From: Amaurobius ferox
Lineage: Eukaryota; Arthropoda; Arachnida; Araneae; Amaurobiidae
Assembly (NCBI GenBank): GCA_951213105.1
Contig: OX578133.1
Span: 140,547,313 to 140,611,312, forward strand
DNA length: 64,000 nt
Reading direction: 5' to 3'
Shown here: positions 49,259-59,690 of the stretch, in pieces
Position numbering within the stretch: position 1 is the stretch's first letter
Layout of the letters: each line of letters starts with the position of its first letter
Made by a program: the position numbers and the translations under genes
Notes under the pieces: generated by a model
The model's input: only the letters and a program-made list of their open reading frames with translations
Databases searched by the model: none
Told to the model about the DNA's origin: nothing

Positions 49259-50253
49259 ATTAAAACTAATTAAACCTATTCTTTGGTGCCGTTACATGGA
49301 TGATGTTTTTATTATCTGGGATTGTGATTTAAATGATCTCCTTCACCTTTTGGATAAAGTTAATGATTTCTACCCTTCGATTAATTTTAATGTTGAGCAT
49401 GAATCTAACTGTTCCTTGCCTTTCCTTGATGTTCCGGTCAGTCGTTCTGATTTTGGTTTTCATACTTCCGTTTTCCGTAAATCCACTTTTACTAACTCCT
49501 GTATCCCCGCTAATTCTTTCCATCCTGTATCCTCTAAAAAGGCTTCTCTTTTAACACATGCTTTAATCGCGCTTTTAATGTTTGCTCTGCTAGCCCCGCT
49601 TTAACTGATGAAATTAATTTTATTTTTAAATATGGCCATGAGGCTGCTTATTGTTTTGAATTTATTTATAAGACCTTTACCCATGTTCACCTTAAATTTA
49701 CTCAATACGATACTAAACTTGTTGCTATTAAAGATCGTTTAGTCCATAAACTAGCGTTCCTTACCATCCTAAGATTTTCCGTCCTTTTATTAATTTCTAT
49801 CATGAATTTGGTTTCAAACCCACTCACTCTAATATTACCACTTTATTTAATCATATTCAATCCGATAAATTTGGGAATTTTGATGACTTTATAAGCTTTG
49901 CTGGGGTGTATGTCATTCCCCTGTTATCCCCTGCTGGTGACAATAAATTTTACATTGGCAGTACAAAATGTACTGTTGGCATCCATTTAGCAGAACATGC
50001 TCGCGATGTTAAGTCTGGTAAACTTACAGCTCTTGCTCAATATGTGGTTAATGATAAATTTCTTCCTGTTTTTGAAAAAACTTTCCTTTTGGTTCGTTGT
50101 AACAATCCACGTAGTATTCTTCTTTATGAATCCCTGTTTATTTATATTTACCGTGAATCAATTTGTAATTTTGATCCTGTGCAAATTTTAAGTTATGCTT
50201 GGCAACTCATTCTCGACTCTATGCAATTCAAACATCTTAAAAGTTATTTATGA
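49255..50253 (+). pseudogene. Penelope-like RT/GIY-YIG ORF, copy 2, frameshifted
   Basis: It starts at the same truncation point as copy 1 (IKPILWCRYMDDVFIIW) and has better-conserved motif residues (SLPFLDVPVSRSDFGFHTSV). The frame breaks near 49555 and again near 49750, then resumes into VYVIPLLSPAGDNKFYIGST and ends ...MQFKHLKSYL. The GIY-YIG part from 49906 is intact. The 3' tail contains a hammerhead ribozyme (50474-50520). Confidence 0.85.
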
Positions 50254-50473
50254 TGTCATTCTCAGGAATATCATGCTTGACGTTTTCTAAAATTATCTCT
50301 TATATTATTTTCTAAAATCTAATAAACATTCGTAAGCGTTTAAACTTATTTTGTAATTTCCGTGTAGATTTCTTGTATTATTTTTAGTAAGTTCATTTAT
50401 CATTTTATATTGTATGCAAATTTGCTTTAAACTGGTCTCTCTATATATAAACATTCCATGTTTTTAATATTCA

Positions 50474-50520
50474 TGTAGCCACTGATGAAGGGCGTATATA
50501 CATCCGAAAGCACTCTGGCA
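50474..50520 (+). ncRNA. Hammerhead ribozyme in Penelope tail (copy 2)
   Basis: Core CTGATGA at 50482-50488, stem II from GGGCGTA and TACATCC (one C-A mismatch), then GAAA at 50506-50509. Stem I can form between GCCA (50478-50481) and TGGC (50516-50519), placing cleavage after the CUC triplet ending at 50515. Stem III is only GCAC, as in minimal type I hammerheads. Hammerheads are known in Penelope elements. This copy is slightly decayed. Confidence 0.75.
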
Positions 50521-50644
50521 GTTTTTAATATATATTTTGTACATCGTTTAGGATGTGTTAAATAAAAGACCTTTCGTTTTTTAAAATGCTTTGTCCTTGA
50601 ATTAAAGCATGTTTTAATCTTTTTGGGACACCCTGTGGATATAC

Positions 50645-51051
50645 TGTTACGAACTTCTCTCTAACCATGTAAAGAAAGAATGGGAAAGAGGTTCTTTTTG
50701 GACTGCCATTTTGCTTTTTCGAGATTTGCACAGCTGGCCTTGTAATTTAATACTGTGGGGTCAGGACAAAAAAACTGTAGGGGAGGGGGATAGCGGTGGA
50801 AGAACAGATACTTCCTTTCTGGACTCTCCTTTGAACAGCAGAGAAGGATGTTGGGTCTATCTGAGAAAGAGTTGATACTGCATATAATCCAGCTTCTGTA
50901 TAGATTTGTAAATATAAGTATATAAAATTAATGTCATGTCCATCTACGATAAGTGTATTTAATAGCACAAACTAACAGTAAGCATTTGAAGACCTCAATC
51001 AAAGGAATGAATCTAGAAATTGGCTCTATAAGTACAGGTCAGCTCATGACA
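50645..51051 (+). mobile_element. LTR-like repeat, copy 1 (407 bp, TG...CA)
   Basis: It begins TGTTACGAACTTCTCTCTAA and ends CAGCTCATGACA. Copies at 54564-54969 (406 bp) and 58946-59352 (407 bp) share both ends. A TATA-like aaatataagtatataaaa lies two-thirds along. About 185 bp of further shared sequence follows before the next element. An LTR is the best explanation from size and TG/CA ends. No gag-pol is seen. Confidence 0.5.
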
Positions 51052-51238
51052 CGGGCTCGCCTGAACAGATGAAAAGGGAAAAGTAGTTGAATCTGACATT
51101 ATCTCAGTTCGACAGCAAAGTAAAATGGAAAATGCTAAAGAAATGGAAACAGTGGTATGATGAGATCTGTGAGCAAATACTGATGAGTTGTGGTTTAAAT
51201 TGGATGATGATATATCTGCATGAATCATATGGACTATA

Positions 51239-51317
51239 CAGGGTGTTCCGAAAACACTGACCTCGGCTTTTATTCCTTAAATATTGATCTTAGACATATA
51301 TAATAAATTACAAAGTT
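51239..51317 (+). mobile_element. Left end of CAGGGTGTTC element, truncated by RTE
   Basis: CAGGGTGTTCCGAAAACACTGACC and the following 55 bp match the left end of the complete element at 55159. It is cut at 51317, where the RTE LINE begins. Confidence 0.8.
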
Positions 51318-51335
51318 GGAAATGTTGGAGAAAAG

Positions 51336-52307
51336 ATGTGTAATGAAGAAAGGGCAATGGGAAATGAAGCATGTGGGATCAGGAATGAAAACGGAGAATT
51401 ATTTGTTTCCTTTTGTGAACTTAACAATCTTGTTATTGGAGGTAGCAAGTTCAAACATAAGGATATCCATAAGTTAATATGGATATCTCCTGATGGAAAT
51501 ACCAGGAACCAAATTGACCACATTGCTATAAATGGAAAATTTGCTAGGTCTATGATGGACGTTACAGCAAAAAGAGGAGCGGATGTTGGAACTGACCATT
51601 TTATGCTAACAACACTCATCAACAAATATCAGAAAAGAAGAGGTGTTGGTTTCGATGTTGCAAAATTAAGGGACAGAGAAATTAGAGAAAAGTTTAGAGC
51701 TGAAGTGAGAGAAAAACTTACAGCCCTGGATTGTGATGCCATGACACATGAAAACGAATCTAACAGTGTTGAAAAGAGATGGCATGATTTTGTGACAATA
51801 TTTAATGAAGCTGCTGAAAATACAATCGGAAGAAAGGGAAAGACAAAAAGCAAAGAATGGATAACTGGTGAGTCTTGGAAGTTTATTGAACATAGAAGAA
51901 GGATAAAAATTTTGTTGGATAGTACTAGATCCAAAAGACTTTACCACAGCTATAAAGAGAAATATAGTGTGGCGGACAAAAATGTCAAGAAAAGTATTAG
52001 AAAGGACAAGAGAAAATATTTTGAGGGAATTGCTGGAGAGGCGCAACATGCGGCTGAAGTAGGCCAAATGAGAACAGTGTACAAGTTGGTTAAGCAGATT
52101 GGTGGAGTTTATAGGAAACCAGAATGTGCAATCAGAGGCAACGATGGTAAACTTCTGATTACGGATGCTGAGATCGGGGCCAGGTGGAGAGAGCACTTCA
52201 GGGAAACCTTAAATGCGAAATGTGAAGATCATGCTGAGCTATGTGTAGAAACATGTAACACCTATCCTTGGCATCTCCACAAAAGAAATTTCACTGTGCG
52301 AAATTAA
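51336..52307 (+). pseudogene. RTE LINE endonuclease C-terminal half and linker
   Basis: The first part has NELFVSFCELNNLVIGG-type sequence, TRNQIDHIAINGK and GADVGTDHFML, which are the last catalytic motifs of the AP-like endonuclease. The catalytic histidine sits in the TDH motif. This class of endonuclease was domesticated in ruminant CFDP2, an RTE-derived gene. A long basic linker follows. The frame is lost near 52260, where it should continue GISTKEISLCEIK. The true N terminus is absent, and the first methionine is internal. Confidence 0.85.
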
Positions 52308-53791
52308 AGGCACCTTGAAGGTGTTGAAGTCTGGTAAAGCCTGTGGAAGTGATCTTATTGCCGCTAAAATGCTGAAAGTAGACGTGGAGGTAACAGCAGA
52401 GTTTTTGAAAATCCTGTTTAATGAAATTTGGGAAACCGAAAGAGTCCCGGAAAAATGGAAAGAAAGTACCATTATCAAGTTACCAAAAAAGGGGGACTTA
52501 TCGGTGTGTGATAATTGGAGAGGAATCAGTTTGATGTCTATACCCGTAAAGGTTTTTGGAAGAGTCCTTATCAACAGGCTAAAAGACGAAGTTGAGGGTA
52601 TGTTGAGAGAAGAACAGACTGGATTTAGGAGAGGTGTTGGAACAACACAACAAATTTTCACCTTAAGAAATATTATTGAACACAGCATTGAATTCAATGC
52701 TTCTCTGTACCTGGATTTTATTGATTTCCACAAAGCGTTTGATTCAATCAATAGAGAAACGTTGGAAAATTTTAGGGAATTATGGTATCCTTCAAAAATT
52801 TTTCAACATTATCATTGAGCTATATAAAAATAGCAAATGCTGTGTAGAGGTGAACGGATACTTAACAGAAACATTTTTAATTGAGACTGGTGTTAAACAG
52901 GGATGCGTGATGTCAGGACTATTATTTACAATAGTAATTGACTGGATCATGAAAAGAACTATCAGAAATAAGAGGCGAGGCATCAGATGGAACTTCACAT
53001 CAGTATTGGAAGATCTAAATTTTGCTGATGATATTGTCTTGATGTCCTCGAAATTAGATGACTTACAGCAGAAAAACAAGGCTTTTGCTGAACATGCTAA
53101 AGAGGTTGGTCTTCATATCAACAAAAACAAAACTAAAGTATTGAGATTAAAGGAAAAATCATCAAACAGTATTGTTTTGGATAATGACCCCATTGAAGAT
53201 GTGGATACGTTTACCTACCTTGGTGTCATGGTGGGGAAAACGGGTGGAACTGATGAGGAGATTATAATTAGAATTGCTAAAGCCCAAAATTGTTTTTGTG
53301 GGCTCAACAAAGTGTGGAGAGCTTCGGAGATAAAGCTCAAGACTAAACTAAATTTGTTTAATGCCTTGGTGAAGAGTGTACTGTTATATGGAGCAGAAAC
53401 GTGGAAAGTGACTAAATCCCAAAGTGCCAAACTTAATGCCTTGCAGGGCAAGTGCCTTAGAAGAATACTGGGAATTTTTTGGCCTAACACAATATCAAAT
53501 GAGAACCTATATAAAAGGACCAATTTAAAGCCCATTGAATATGACAACAAATATCGAAGATGGAAATGGGTAGGCCATGTTTTGAGAATGCCATTGGACA
53601 GCATTCCCGCCGTTGCCCTGGACTGGGCACCTGAGAGCAGGCGGACAAGAGGTAGACCGAAGTTAACTTGGAGACGGTTGGTGGAGAGTGAGAGAAACCA
53701 GGCGGGATGGGCAAGATGGACTGAAGCGAGAGCTGCTGCACGCAATCACCGTGTTTGGAAATCTAAGCTGAAGACCTTAAGTGCCACTTAG
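52262..53791 (+). pseudogene. RTE LINE reverse transcriptase
   Basis: Motifs run LKSGKACGSDLI, PKKGDLSVCDNWRGISLMS, EQTGFRRGVGTTQQIFTLR, LYLDFIDFHKAFDSINR (catalytic aspartate), TGVKQGCVMSGLLFTIVIDW and FADDIVLMSS (catalytic pair). KVLRLKEKS and a C-terminal RRWKWVGHVLRMP and TRGRPKLTWRR follow. A one-base loss near 52765 shifts the frame after NRETL. Otherwise the polymerase is well preserved. It ends TLSAT and TAG at 53789. Confidence 0.9.
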
Positions 53792-53817
53792 GTACGAAGA
53801 GAATGATGATGATGATG

Positions 53818-54204
53818 AAATTTGGGAATTTTGATGACTTTAAAAGCTCTGTTGGGGTGTATGTCAGTCCCCTGTTATCCCCTGCTGGTGACTATAAATT
53901 TTACATTGGCAGTACAAAATGTACTGTTGGCATCCATTTAGAAGAACATGCTCGCGATGTTAAGTCTGGTAAACTTACAGCTCTTGCTCAATATGTGGTT
54001 AATGATAAATTTCTTCCTGTTTTTGAAAAAACTTTCCTTTTGGTTTGTTGTAACAATCCACACAGTATTCTTCTTTATGAATCCTTGTTTATTTATATTT
54101 ACTGTGAATCAATTTGTAATTTTGATCCTGTGCATATTTTAAGTTATGCTTGGCAACTCATTCTCGACTCTATGCAATTCAAACATTTTAAAAGTTATTT
54201 ATGA
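53818..54204 (+). pseudogene. Penelope GIY-YIG endonuclease fragment, copy 3
   Basis: It starts abruptly at the RTE 3' tail with KFGNFDDFKSSVGVYVSPL, keeps DYKFYIGSTKCTVGIHLEE and LLYESLFIYI and ends MQFKHFKSYL. It is near-identical to 49867-50253 and belongs to the 1.4-kb direct repeat rather than being an independent insertion. Confidence 0.85.
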
Positions 54205-54392
54205 TGTCATTCTCAGGAATATGCTTGGCGTTTTCTAAAATTTGTATTAGTTCTTTTCTTGTAATAATTTAAAATTCGTAAGCGTTTAAACTTATTTTGT
54301 AATTTCCGTGTAGATTTCTTGTATTATACATATCTTGTATTCCGTGTAGATTTCTTGTACTATATATAAACATTCCATGTTTTTAATATTCA

Positions 54393-54440
54393 TGTAGCCA
54401 CTGATGAAGGGCGTATATACGTCCGAAAGCGCTCTGGCAG
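54393..54440 (+). ncRNA. Hammerhead ribozyme in Penelope tail (copy 3)
   Basis: Core CTGATGA at 54401-54407, stem II GGGCGTA/TACGTCC fully pairable with one G-U, and GAAA at 54425-54428. Stem I is GCCA (54397-54400) with TGGC (54435-54438). Between GAAA and the cleavage triplet lies the self-complementary GCGC, which would allow stem III to form between two molecules. All invariant residues are present. Confidence 0.82.
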
Positions 54441-54563
54441 TTTTTAATATATATTTTGTGCATCTTTTAGGATGCGTTAAATAAAAGACCTTTTGTTTTT
54501 TAAAATGCTTTGTCCTTGAATTAAAGCATGTTTTAATCTTTTTGGGACACCCTGTGGATATAC

Positions 54564-54969
54564 TGTTACGAACTTCTCTCTAACCATGTAAAGAAAGAAT
54601 GGGAAAGAGGTTCTTTTTGGACTGCCATTTTGCTTTTCGAGATTTGCACAGCTGGCCTTGTAATTTAATACTGTGGGGTCAGGACAAAAAAACTGTAGGG
54701 GAGGGGGATAGCGGTGGAAGAACAGACACTTCCTTTCTGGACTCTCTTTTGAACAGCAAAGAAGGATGTTGGGTCTATCTGAGAATGAGTTGATACTGCA
54801 TATAATCCAGCATCTGTAGAGATTTGTAAATATAAGAATATAAAATTAATGTCTTGTTCATCTACGATAAGTGTATTTAATAGCACAAACTAACAGTAAG
54901 CATTTGAAGACCTCACTCAAAGGAATGAACCTAGAAGTTGGCTCTATAAGTACGGGCCAGTTCATGACA
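54564..54969 (+). mobile_element. LTR-like repeat, copy 2 (406 bp)
   Basis: The counterpart of 50645-51051 within the right 1.4-kb repeat, with the same TG and CA ends and the same flanks. The two differ at scattered positions. Confidence 0.5.
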
Positions 54970-55158
54970 CGGGCTCGCCTGAACAGATGAAAATGGAAAA
55001 GTAGTTGAATCTGACATTATCTCAGTTTGACAGCAAAGTAAAATGGAAAATGCTATAGAAATGGAAACTGTGGTATGATGAGAGATCTGCGAGCAAATAT
55101 TGATGGGTTGTGGTTTAAATTGTATGATGATATATCTGCATGAAACATATGGACTATA

Positions 55159-56718
55159 CAGGGTGTTCTGAAAACATTGACCTCGGCTTTTATTCCTTAA
55201 ATATTGATCTTAGACATATATAATAAATTACAAAGTTACGTAAAAAAATGCACAGAATTTTATGAAATTGATTAAAATTTTTACTGAATGAAATTTTAAG
55301 AAATACAAATTATATTTTTATATGATCCCTGTGCAAAAACATTTCCAATGAGTAAAATGTGCCCCATACACTAATAAGGTGAGGTACAAAATTTCAGTAT
55401 TTTATCATAAAAAGTCCCAGAGATATGAAAAGACAAAAATGCTGACTTAAACCACTTTTCGATGCCTCGACATGGGTTCTCGGAGGGTAAAATCATGTCA
55501 GCAGATTGCGTTTCAGGGGTCATACACAAATTATGAAAGAAAACAATGATTACGTATCTACACTATGTAGAAATAATAGCTTTACACAAAGATTACAAAG
55601 CTTGTTCAAAATGTTTACCATCCATGCCAATACAGAGCTGCATTCGCCTGATTACACTTCTGTACACTTGATCAAGTTCTTGTTCATTGATGTCACGACA
55701 ATCTTTTGACAATTTCTGAAGCAGCGGTACAAACACTACTATGTGGATGACTGCAAAAGTAAGCCAAAATATCAATTTCTACATCAATTGAGTGAAGTCT
55801 GGGCCTATCTAGTCCACCTACACAATGTACGCTTCGTCTTTCATGCATTTGTTGCACCAGTCGGAAATAAATTTCCCAGAAGGATGTTGAGAATTGGGAA
55901 AAGTATGTTGATATTCCCATGCAGTTTCATTAGCATTGCGATTGTATAAACTGTACAGCATAAGCATTTCAAAAAGTTCTTTGTTGCTGTATTGAGATAT
56001 ACTGTCGGTACAGGCCAACTACATTATCAAAATGTAGCAGAAATGTGAAATATTTAAGGGTCACTCAGACTGCTGGGCTGTGTATACTACACTTGCATAA
56101 GCGAGGTGATTGATCAATAGCAAATCAAAATCAACTTTCCCCTGTGATGATGCATCTGTTGCGATTTTGTGACACATTGATCAGAGGCAGCTATTTGCAT
56201 ATGCATACATTTCTAAGCTGTTTTAATGTTCATTTTGATTATGCCATTTCCAAGTTTTATTCTGTAATTAATCTTATAAAATTTTAAGGTATTTTTCAGG
56301 AAGTATACTTTTGAATATTGTAAATAAATCTAAAGATAAGAGGCAGATATTATTTGACCATGATGCATTTCTGCGTTGCATCATTTACACTCTTGTTGCA
56401 AACATTTATATTTCAATTTTTGATTAATCCCTCACCAACTTTGTTTAAACATATCTATGGAACTTTTTATGATAAAATACTGAAATTTTGTACATCACCT
56501 TATTAGTGTATGGGGCACATTTTACTCATTGGAAATGTTTTTATATGGGGGCCGTATAAAAATTTAAATATTGTATTTCTTCAAATTTAATCCCAGAAAA
56601 TATTTATCGATTTCATAAAACTCTTTACCTTTTTTGTGCAACTTTGTAATTTATTATATAAGTCTAAGATCAATATTTAAGGAATAAAAGCCGAGGTCAA
56701 TGATTTTGGGACCCCCTG
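55159..56718 (-). mobile_element. CAGGG-ended DNA element with about 190-bp inverted repeats
   Basis: TA (55157-55158 and 56719-56720) flanks CAGGGTGTTCTGAAAACATT and its inverted partner ending GACCCCCTG-type sequence. The inverted arms share tgacctcggcttttattccttaaatattgatcttag and continue to about 55350 and 56530. The interior holds transposase remnants on the minus strand. The MITE at 47272 has the same terminal motif. Confidence 0.85.
55593..56018 (-). pseudogene. Transposase remnant: DUF4817-like N terminus and C-terminal end
   Basis: The N-terminal piece ISQYSNKELFEMLMLYSLYN is followed by ANETAWEYQHTFPNSQHPSG, the helix-turn-helix pattern of arthropod DUF4817 transposases. A separate frame ends NEQELDQVYRSVIRRMQLCI and GMDGKHFEQAL, the usual C terminus of the same proteins. 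The catalytic core between them is deleted and there are at least two frame changes. It is non-functional. Confidence 0.6.
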
Positions 56719-56724
56719 TATATA

Positions 56725-57670
56725 TTATTGTGGTTTCGTGGCTACGATGCAATTTTCAAAGCTTTTAAATTCTATGTTCAGACCGACTTGATTGATTTTC
56801 TGTTATAGTCTGCAACAAAGTCAAAGACCTACCCATATTGATGGCCTTCGATACAGAGGTAAGTGGAAATTTTCACATTTTGGTGATACTCACCTGTCTG
56901 TATTAATGTGAATTTTAAATTTAGAAATAATTAATGAGTTCAAAGGAGTCATTATCATTTGTGGAGAGGAAATTATTCAACGGGGAAAGTTATGGTTTCT
57001 GAAGTTTAAATTAAAAATTAATAGGAAAATTAACAGTAATATTTTTCAAAGTTCAAATTGCAAATTAATAAGTACAAGAAATTCCTTGATGAGCAGTGAC
57101 AAGAATAGTATCTTGATACAAATTATAGCTCATTTTACAAATATTATTAAATGCTGTTATATTATAAGAAATGATATTAATTATAATTGTTATATGAAAT
57201 TGGGTTAAATTTAATATCAATGAGAAATAACACTGCTATAGAGGAATGATCTAGTTTATTGTATGGAAGAAGGTGTTGCAATGAATAAGAAATGATATTA
57301 AATTGTCGGAGAAATAGTGTTAAATGCAAGAGTAATGCAAAAACTGTTAAGAATAATAGCTCATATGATGCATTATGTTTTGTTTGCATATTTAATTATA
57401 TATAAAAAATTGTAGTTATATCATTGTTGAGGTATTGGTATGGTATTAATGAGAAATGGCTGTGTTAAATTTCAGATTAATGATAAATAATAGTGCTAAA
57501 GAGAAATGATCTAAAATTCTTTGTAAAGAAGAAATATTATTAATGAAAAATAATGTAAATGATGCTTATGAGCAGAATTTATATTCAAAGGGAAATTTAT
57601 AAGTGGCAAATATTTGTTTAATGCCTTAATATGCTATTGTAAATGTGATTGATAATTTTGATTTTGCATG
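56725..57670. other. KAT8 intron, non-coding
   Basis: No gene is seen. Two diverged copies of ttaaattt...gagaaataacactgctatagaggaatgatcta occur about 260 bp apart (57206 and 57466). A 50-bp open segment at 56809-56858 has an acceptor-like ttctgttatag before it and gtaagt after it on the plus strand. Confidence 0.4.
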
Positions 57671-57675
57671 TATAT

Positions 57676-58904
57676 ATACTTATAGCCATAAAAATTTGTG
57701 TACCAAGAAGTAATTGTGGAATTGTAGCGAAACTTGGCATGAAGGTACGTGTCAGGCAAATATGCAAATGATTAGAAATACAGCATGATTGTGCATTGCA
57801 TAATGATGCCATTAGAGGGTGTTGAACTACATTCTCTATGGCACAGAAAAAAGGTACGCAGAGGCTTTTTGCCTGTACTTAATGTGTTGCAGAGGGACGC
57901 ATTTTTATTAGGGATGCCATTACGCTGCCATCGAAGACAATATGATCAGCTGTCAGAGTTCGAGAGGGGAAGAATCATCGGGATGATGGAAGCCGGGTGG
58001 TCAGTTCGGCCAGTAGCCTGCCACCTAGGCCCTTTTAACTTTACTGTCAGGAGGTGTTGGGACCAGTGGACAAGAGAGAAGTCGCATACATGGCGGTCAG
58101 GCTCAGAATGCCCTCCATCACCCAACACGCAAGCACAGTGCCAACTGCATCATTGTCAGCCATCCGGACACAGGTAGCACCTTTACTATAGGCCCCTGGG
58201 TCTATCCGTACCATCGCAAGGCACCTGGCTGAAAGACATTTGGTATTGCGGCACTCATTAAGTATGCTGCTAATGACACCCACCCACCATCGCCTCCATT
58301 TGGAGTGGTGTCACAGGATTGGACAGCAATCGAATAGAACCAGGTTATCTTCAGCAATGAATGGAGATTCAATTTGGGCAGTGATGACAACCATGTACAT
58401 GTGTGGAGGCTCCGTGGCGAACGCCTCAATCCTGTCTTCGCTTTATGGAGACACACCGCTCCCACAGCTGGTGTGATGTTATGGGGTGTCGTCGCATACA
58501 ACACCCGGTCACTGCTAATATTGATCCATGGAATCATGACAGTCCAGCAGTACATTCGTGACATCCTTCAGCCACATATGTTGCCACTTATGGCAGGGCT
58601 CCCAGGAGGCACTTTTCAACAGGACAATGCTTGGCCACACACAGCAAGGGTGTCACAAGAATGTCTCCACCACATTACCATTCTTCCTTGGCCTGTCTGA
58701 TCCCCAGATTTGTCACCAATTGAGCATGTCGGGAATCACTTGGGACAGCAAGTTGGATAGCCAACGAGTTTGGTCAAACTAGAAGTGCACTTACAGCAAC
58801 TGTGGAATGAGATGATGCAGGACACCATACGGGACCTGCATGCCTCAATGCCCACCTGTATCGCATCGTGTATTCGAGCTGGAGGTGGTCCAGCAGGGTA
58901 CTAG
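57676..58904 (+). mobile_element. Tc1-like transposon, right end lost
   Basis: The left side begins near ATAGCCATAAAAATTTGTGT, a usual Tc1-type start. The transposase region is 57914-58904. No matching right end is found, because the LTR-like repeat follows within 45 bp. Confidence 0.65.
57914..58904 (+). pseudogene. Tc1/mariner transposase (Tcb1-like), dead
   Basis: It starts MPLRCHRRQYDQLSEFERGR, then IIGMMEAGWSVRPVACHLG (helix-turn-helix), and continues in broken frames. HHRLHLEWCHRIG, DDNHVHVWRLRGERLNP, GVMLWGVVAYNTRS, QQDNAWPHTARVSQECL and SPDLSPIEHV follow. It ends IRAGGGPAGY and TAG. The first catalytic aspartate is changed (FSNEW where FSDES is usual), while DNA.PH and SPDLSPIEH keep the others. 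At least three frameshifts are present (around 58175, 58350 and 58700). Confidence 0.9.
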
Positions 58905-58945
58905 AACCTCCATTTATGCCACTAAACCCTTCTCTAGCCATGGAA

Positions 58946-59352
58946 TGTGCCACTAACCCCCTCTCTAGCCATGTAAATAAGGAATGGGAAAGAGGTTCTT
59001 TTCAGTCTGCCATCTTGCTTCTTTGAGGTTTGCACTGCTGGCCCAGTAAGTTAATACTGTGGGGTCATGTCGAAGAAACTGCGGGGTCAGGTCGAAGAAT
59101 GGACACTTGCTTTCTGGCCTCTCTTGTGAGCAGCAAAGAAGGACTATGGGACTCGCTGAGTCCGAGTTGATGCTCTATATAATAATCCAGTATCTGTACA
59201 TATTTATAAATATAAGTATATAAAATGAATGTTGTCAGTTCAACCTACGATAAGTGTATTTAATAGCACAAACTAACAGTGAGCATTTGTAAAGCTAGCT
59301 CAAAGGAACAAACTTGCGAGTTGGCTATATAAGCATGGGCCAGCTCATGACA
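58946..59352 (+). mobile_element. LTR-like repeat, copy 3 (407 bp)
   Basis: It begins TGTGCCACTAACCCCCTCTC and ends GCCAGCTCATGACA, and then unrelated sequence starts, which supports the CA end. The first about 30 bp are preceded by a near-duplicate (58914-58944). Flanking 5-bp repeats are not evident. It lies 100 bp from the KAT8 exon donor site. Confidence 0.5.
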
Positions 59353-59423
59353 TATATATTTAATTTTGTAAGAACATAAACATAACTACATAAAAATGTT
59401 ACATGTAAAACCATTCAATCTTA

Positions 59424-59690
<267 letters not shown>

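Larger units (their letters stand above)
47893..50598. mobile_element. Head-to-head Penelope-like element dimer (long palindrome)
   Basis: Two GIY-YIG Penelope copies point away from each other with about 27 bp between their 5' ends (centre near 49250). GAATTAAAGCAT flanks the dimer at 47881-47892 and 50599-50610, an apparent 12-bp target-site duplication in the MITE. Both copies are truncated at the same point, just before the RT catalytic box. Arms are about 1.3 kb and diverged by indels. Confidence 0.8.
47272..50635. mobile_element. CAGGGTGTCC-ended foldback MITE split by a Penelope dimer
   Basis: The left end CAGGGTGTCCCAAAAAGATT (47272) and the right end TTTTTGGGACACCCTG (to 50635) are inverted. 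Internal arms continue for about 190 bp: actatttcactaatgtagtc mirrors gacaacataaatgaaatagt. The about 0.65-kb MITE body is 47272-47892 plus 50599-50635, and the intervening 2.7 kb is the Penelope dimer. TA precedes the left end, and the right TA has become TG. Confidence 0.75.
51318..53817 (+). mobile_element. RTE-type LINE, 5'-truncated, flanked by 1.4-kb direct repeats
   Basis: It contains endonuclease and RT coding sequence and a very short 3' end, terminating in GATGATGATGATGA, as RTE elements do. It lies between 49867-51317 and 53818-55237, which are direct repeats of each other. The N-terminal half of the endonuclease is missing. Confidence 0.85.
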
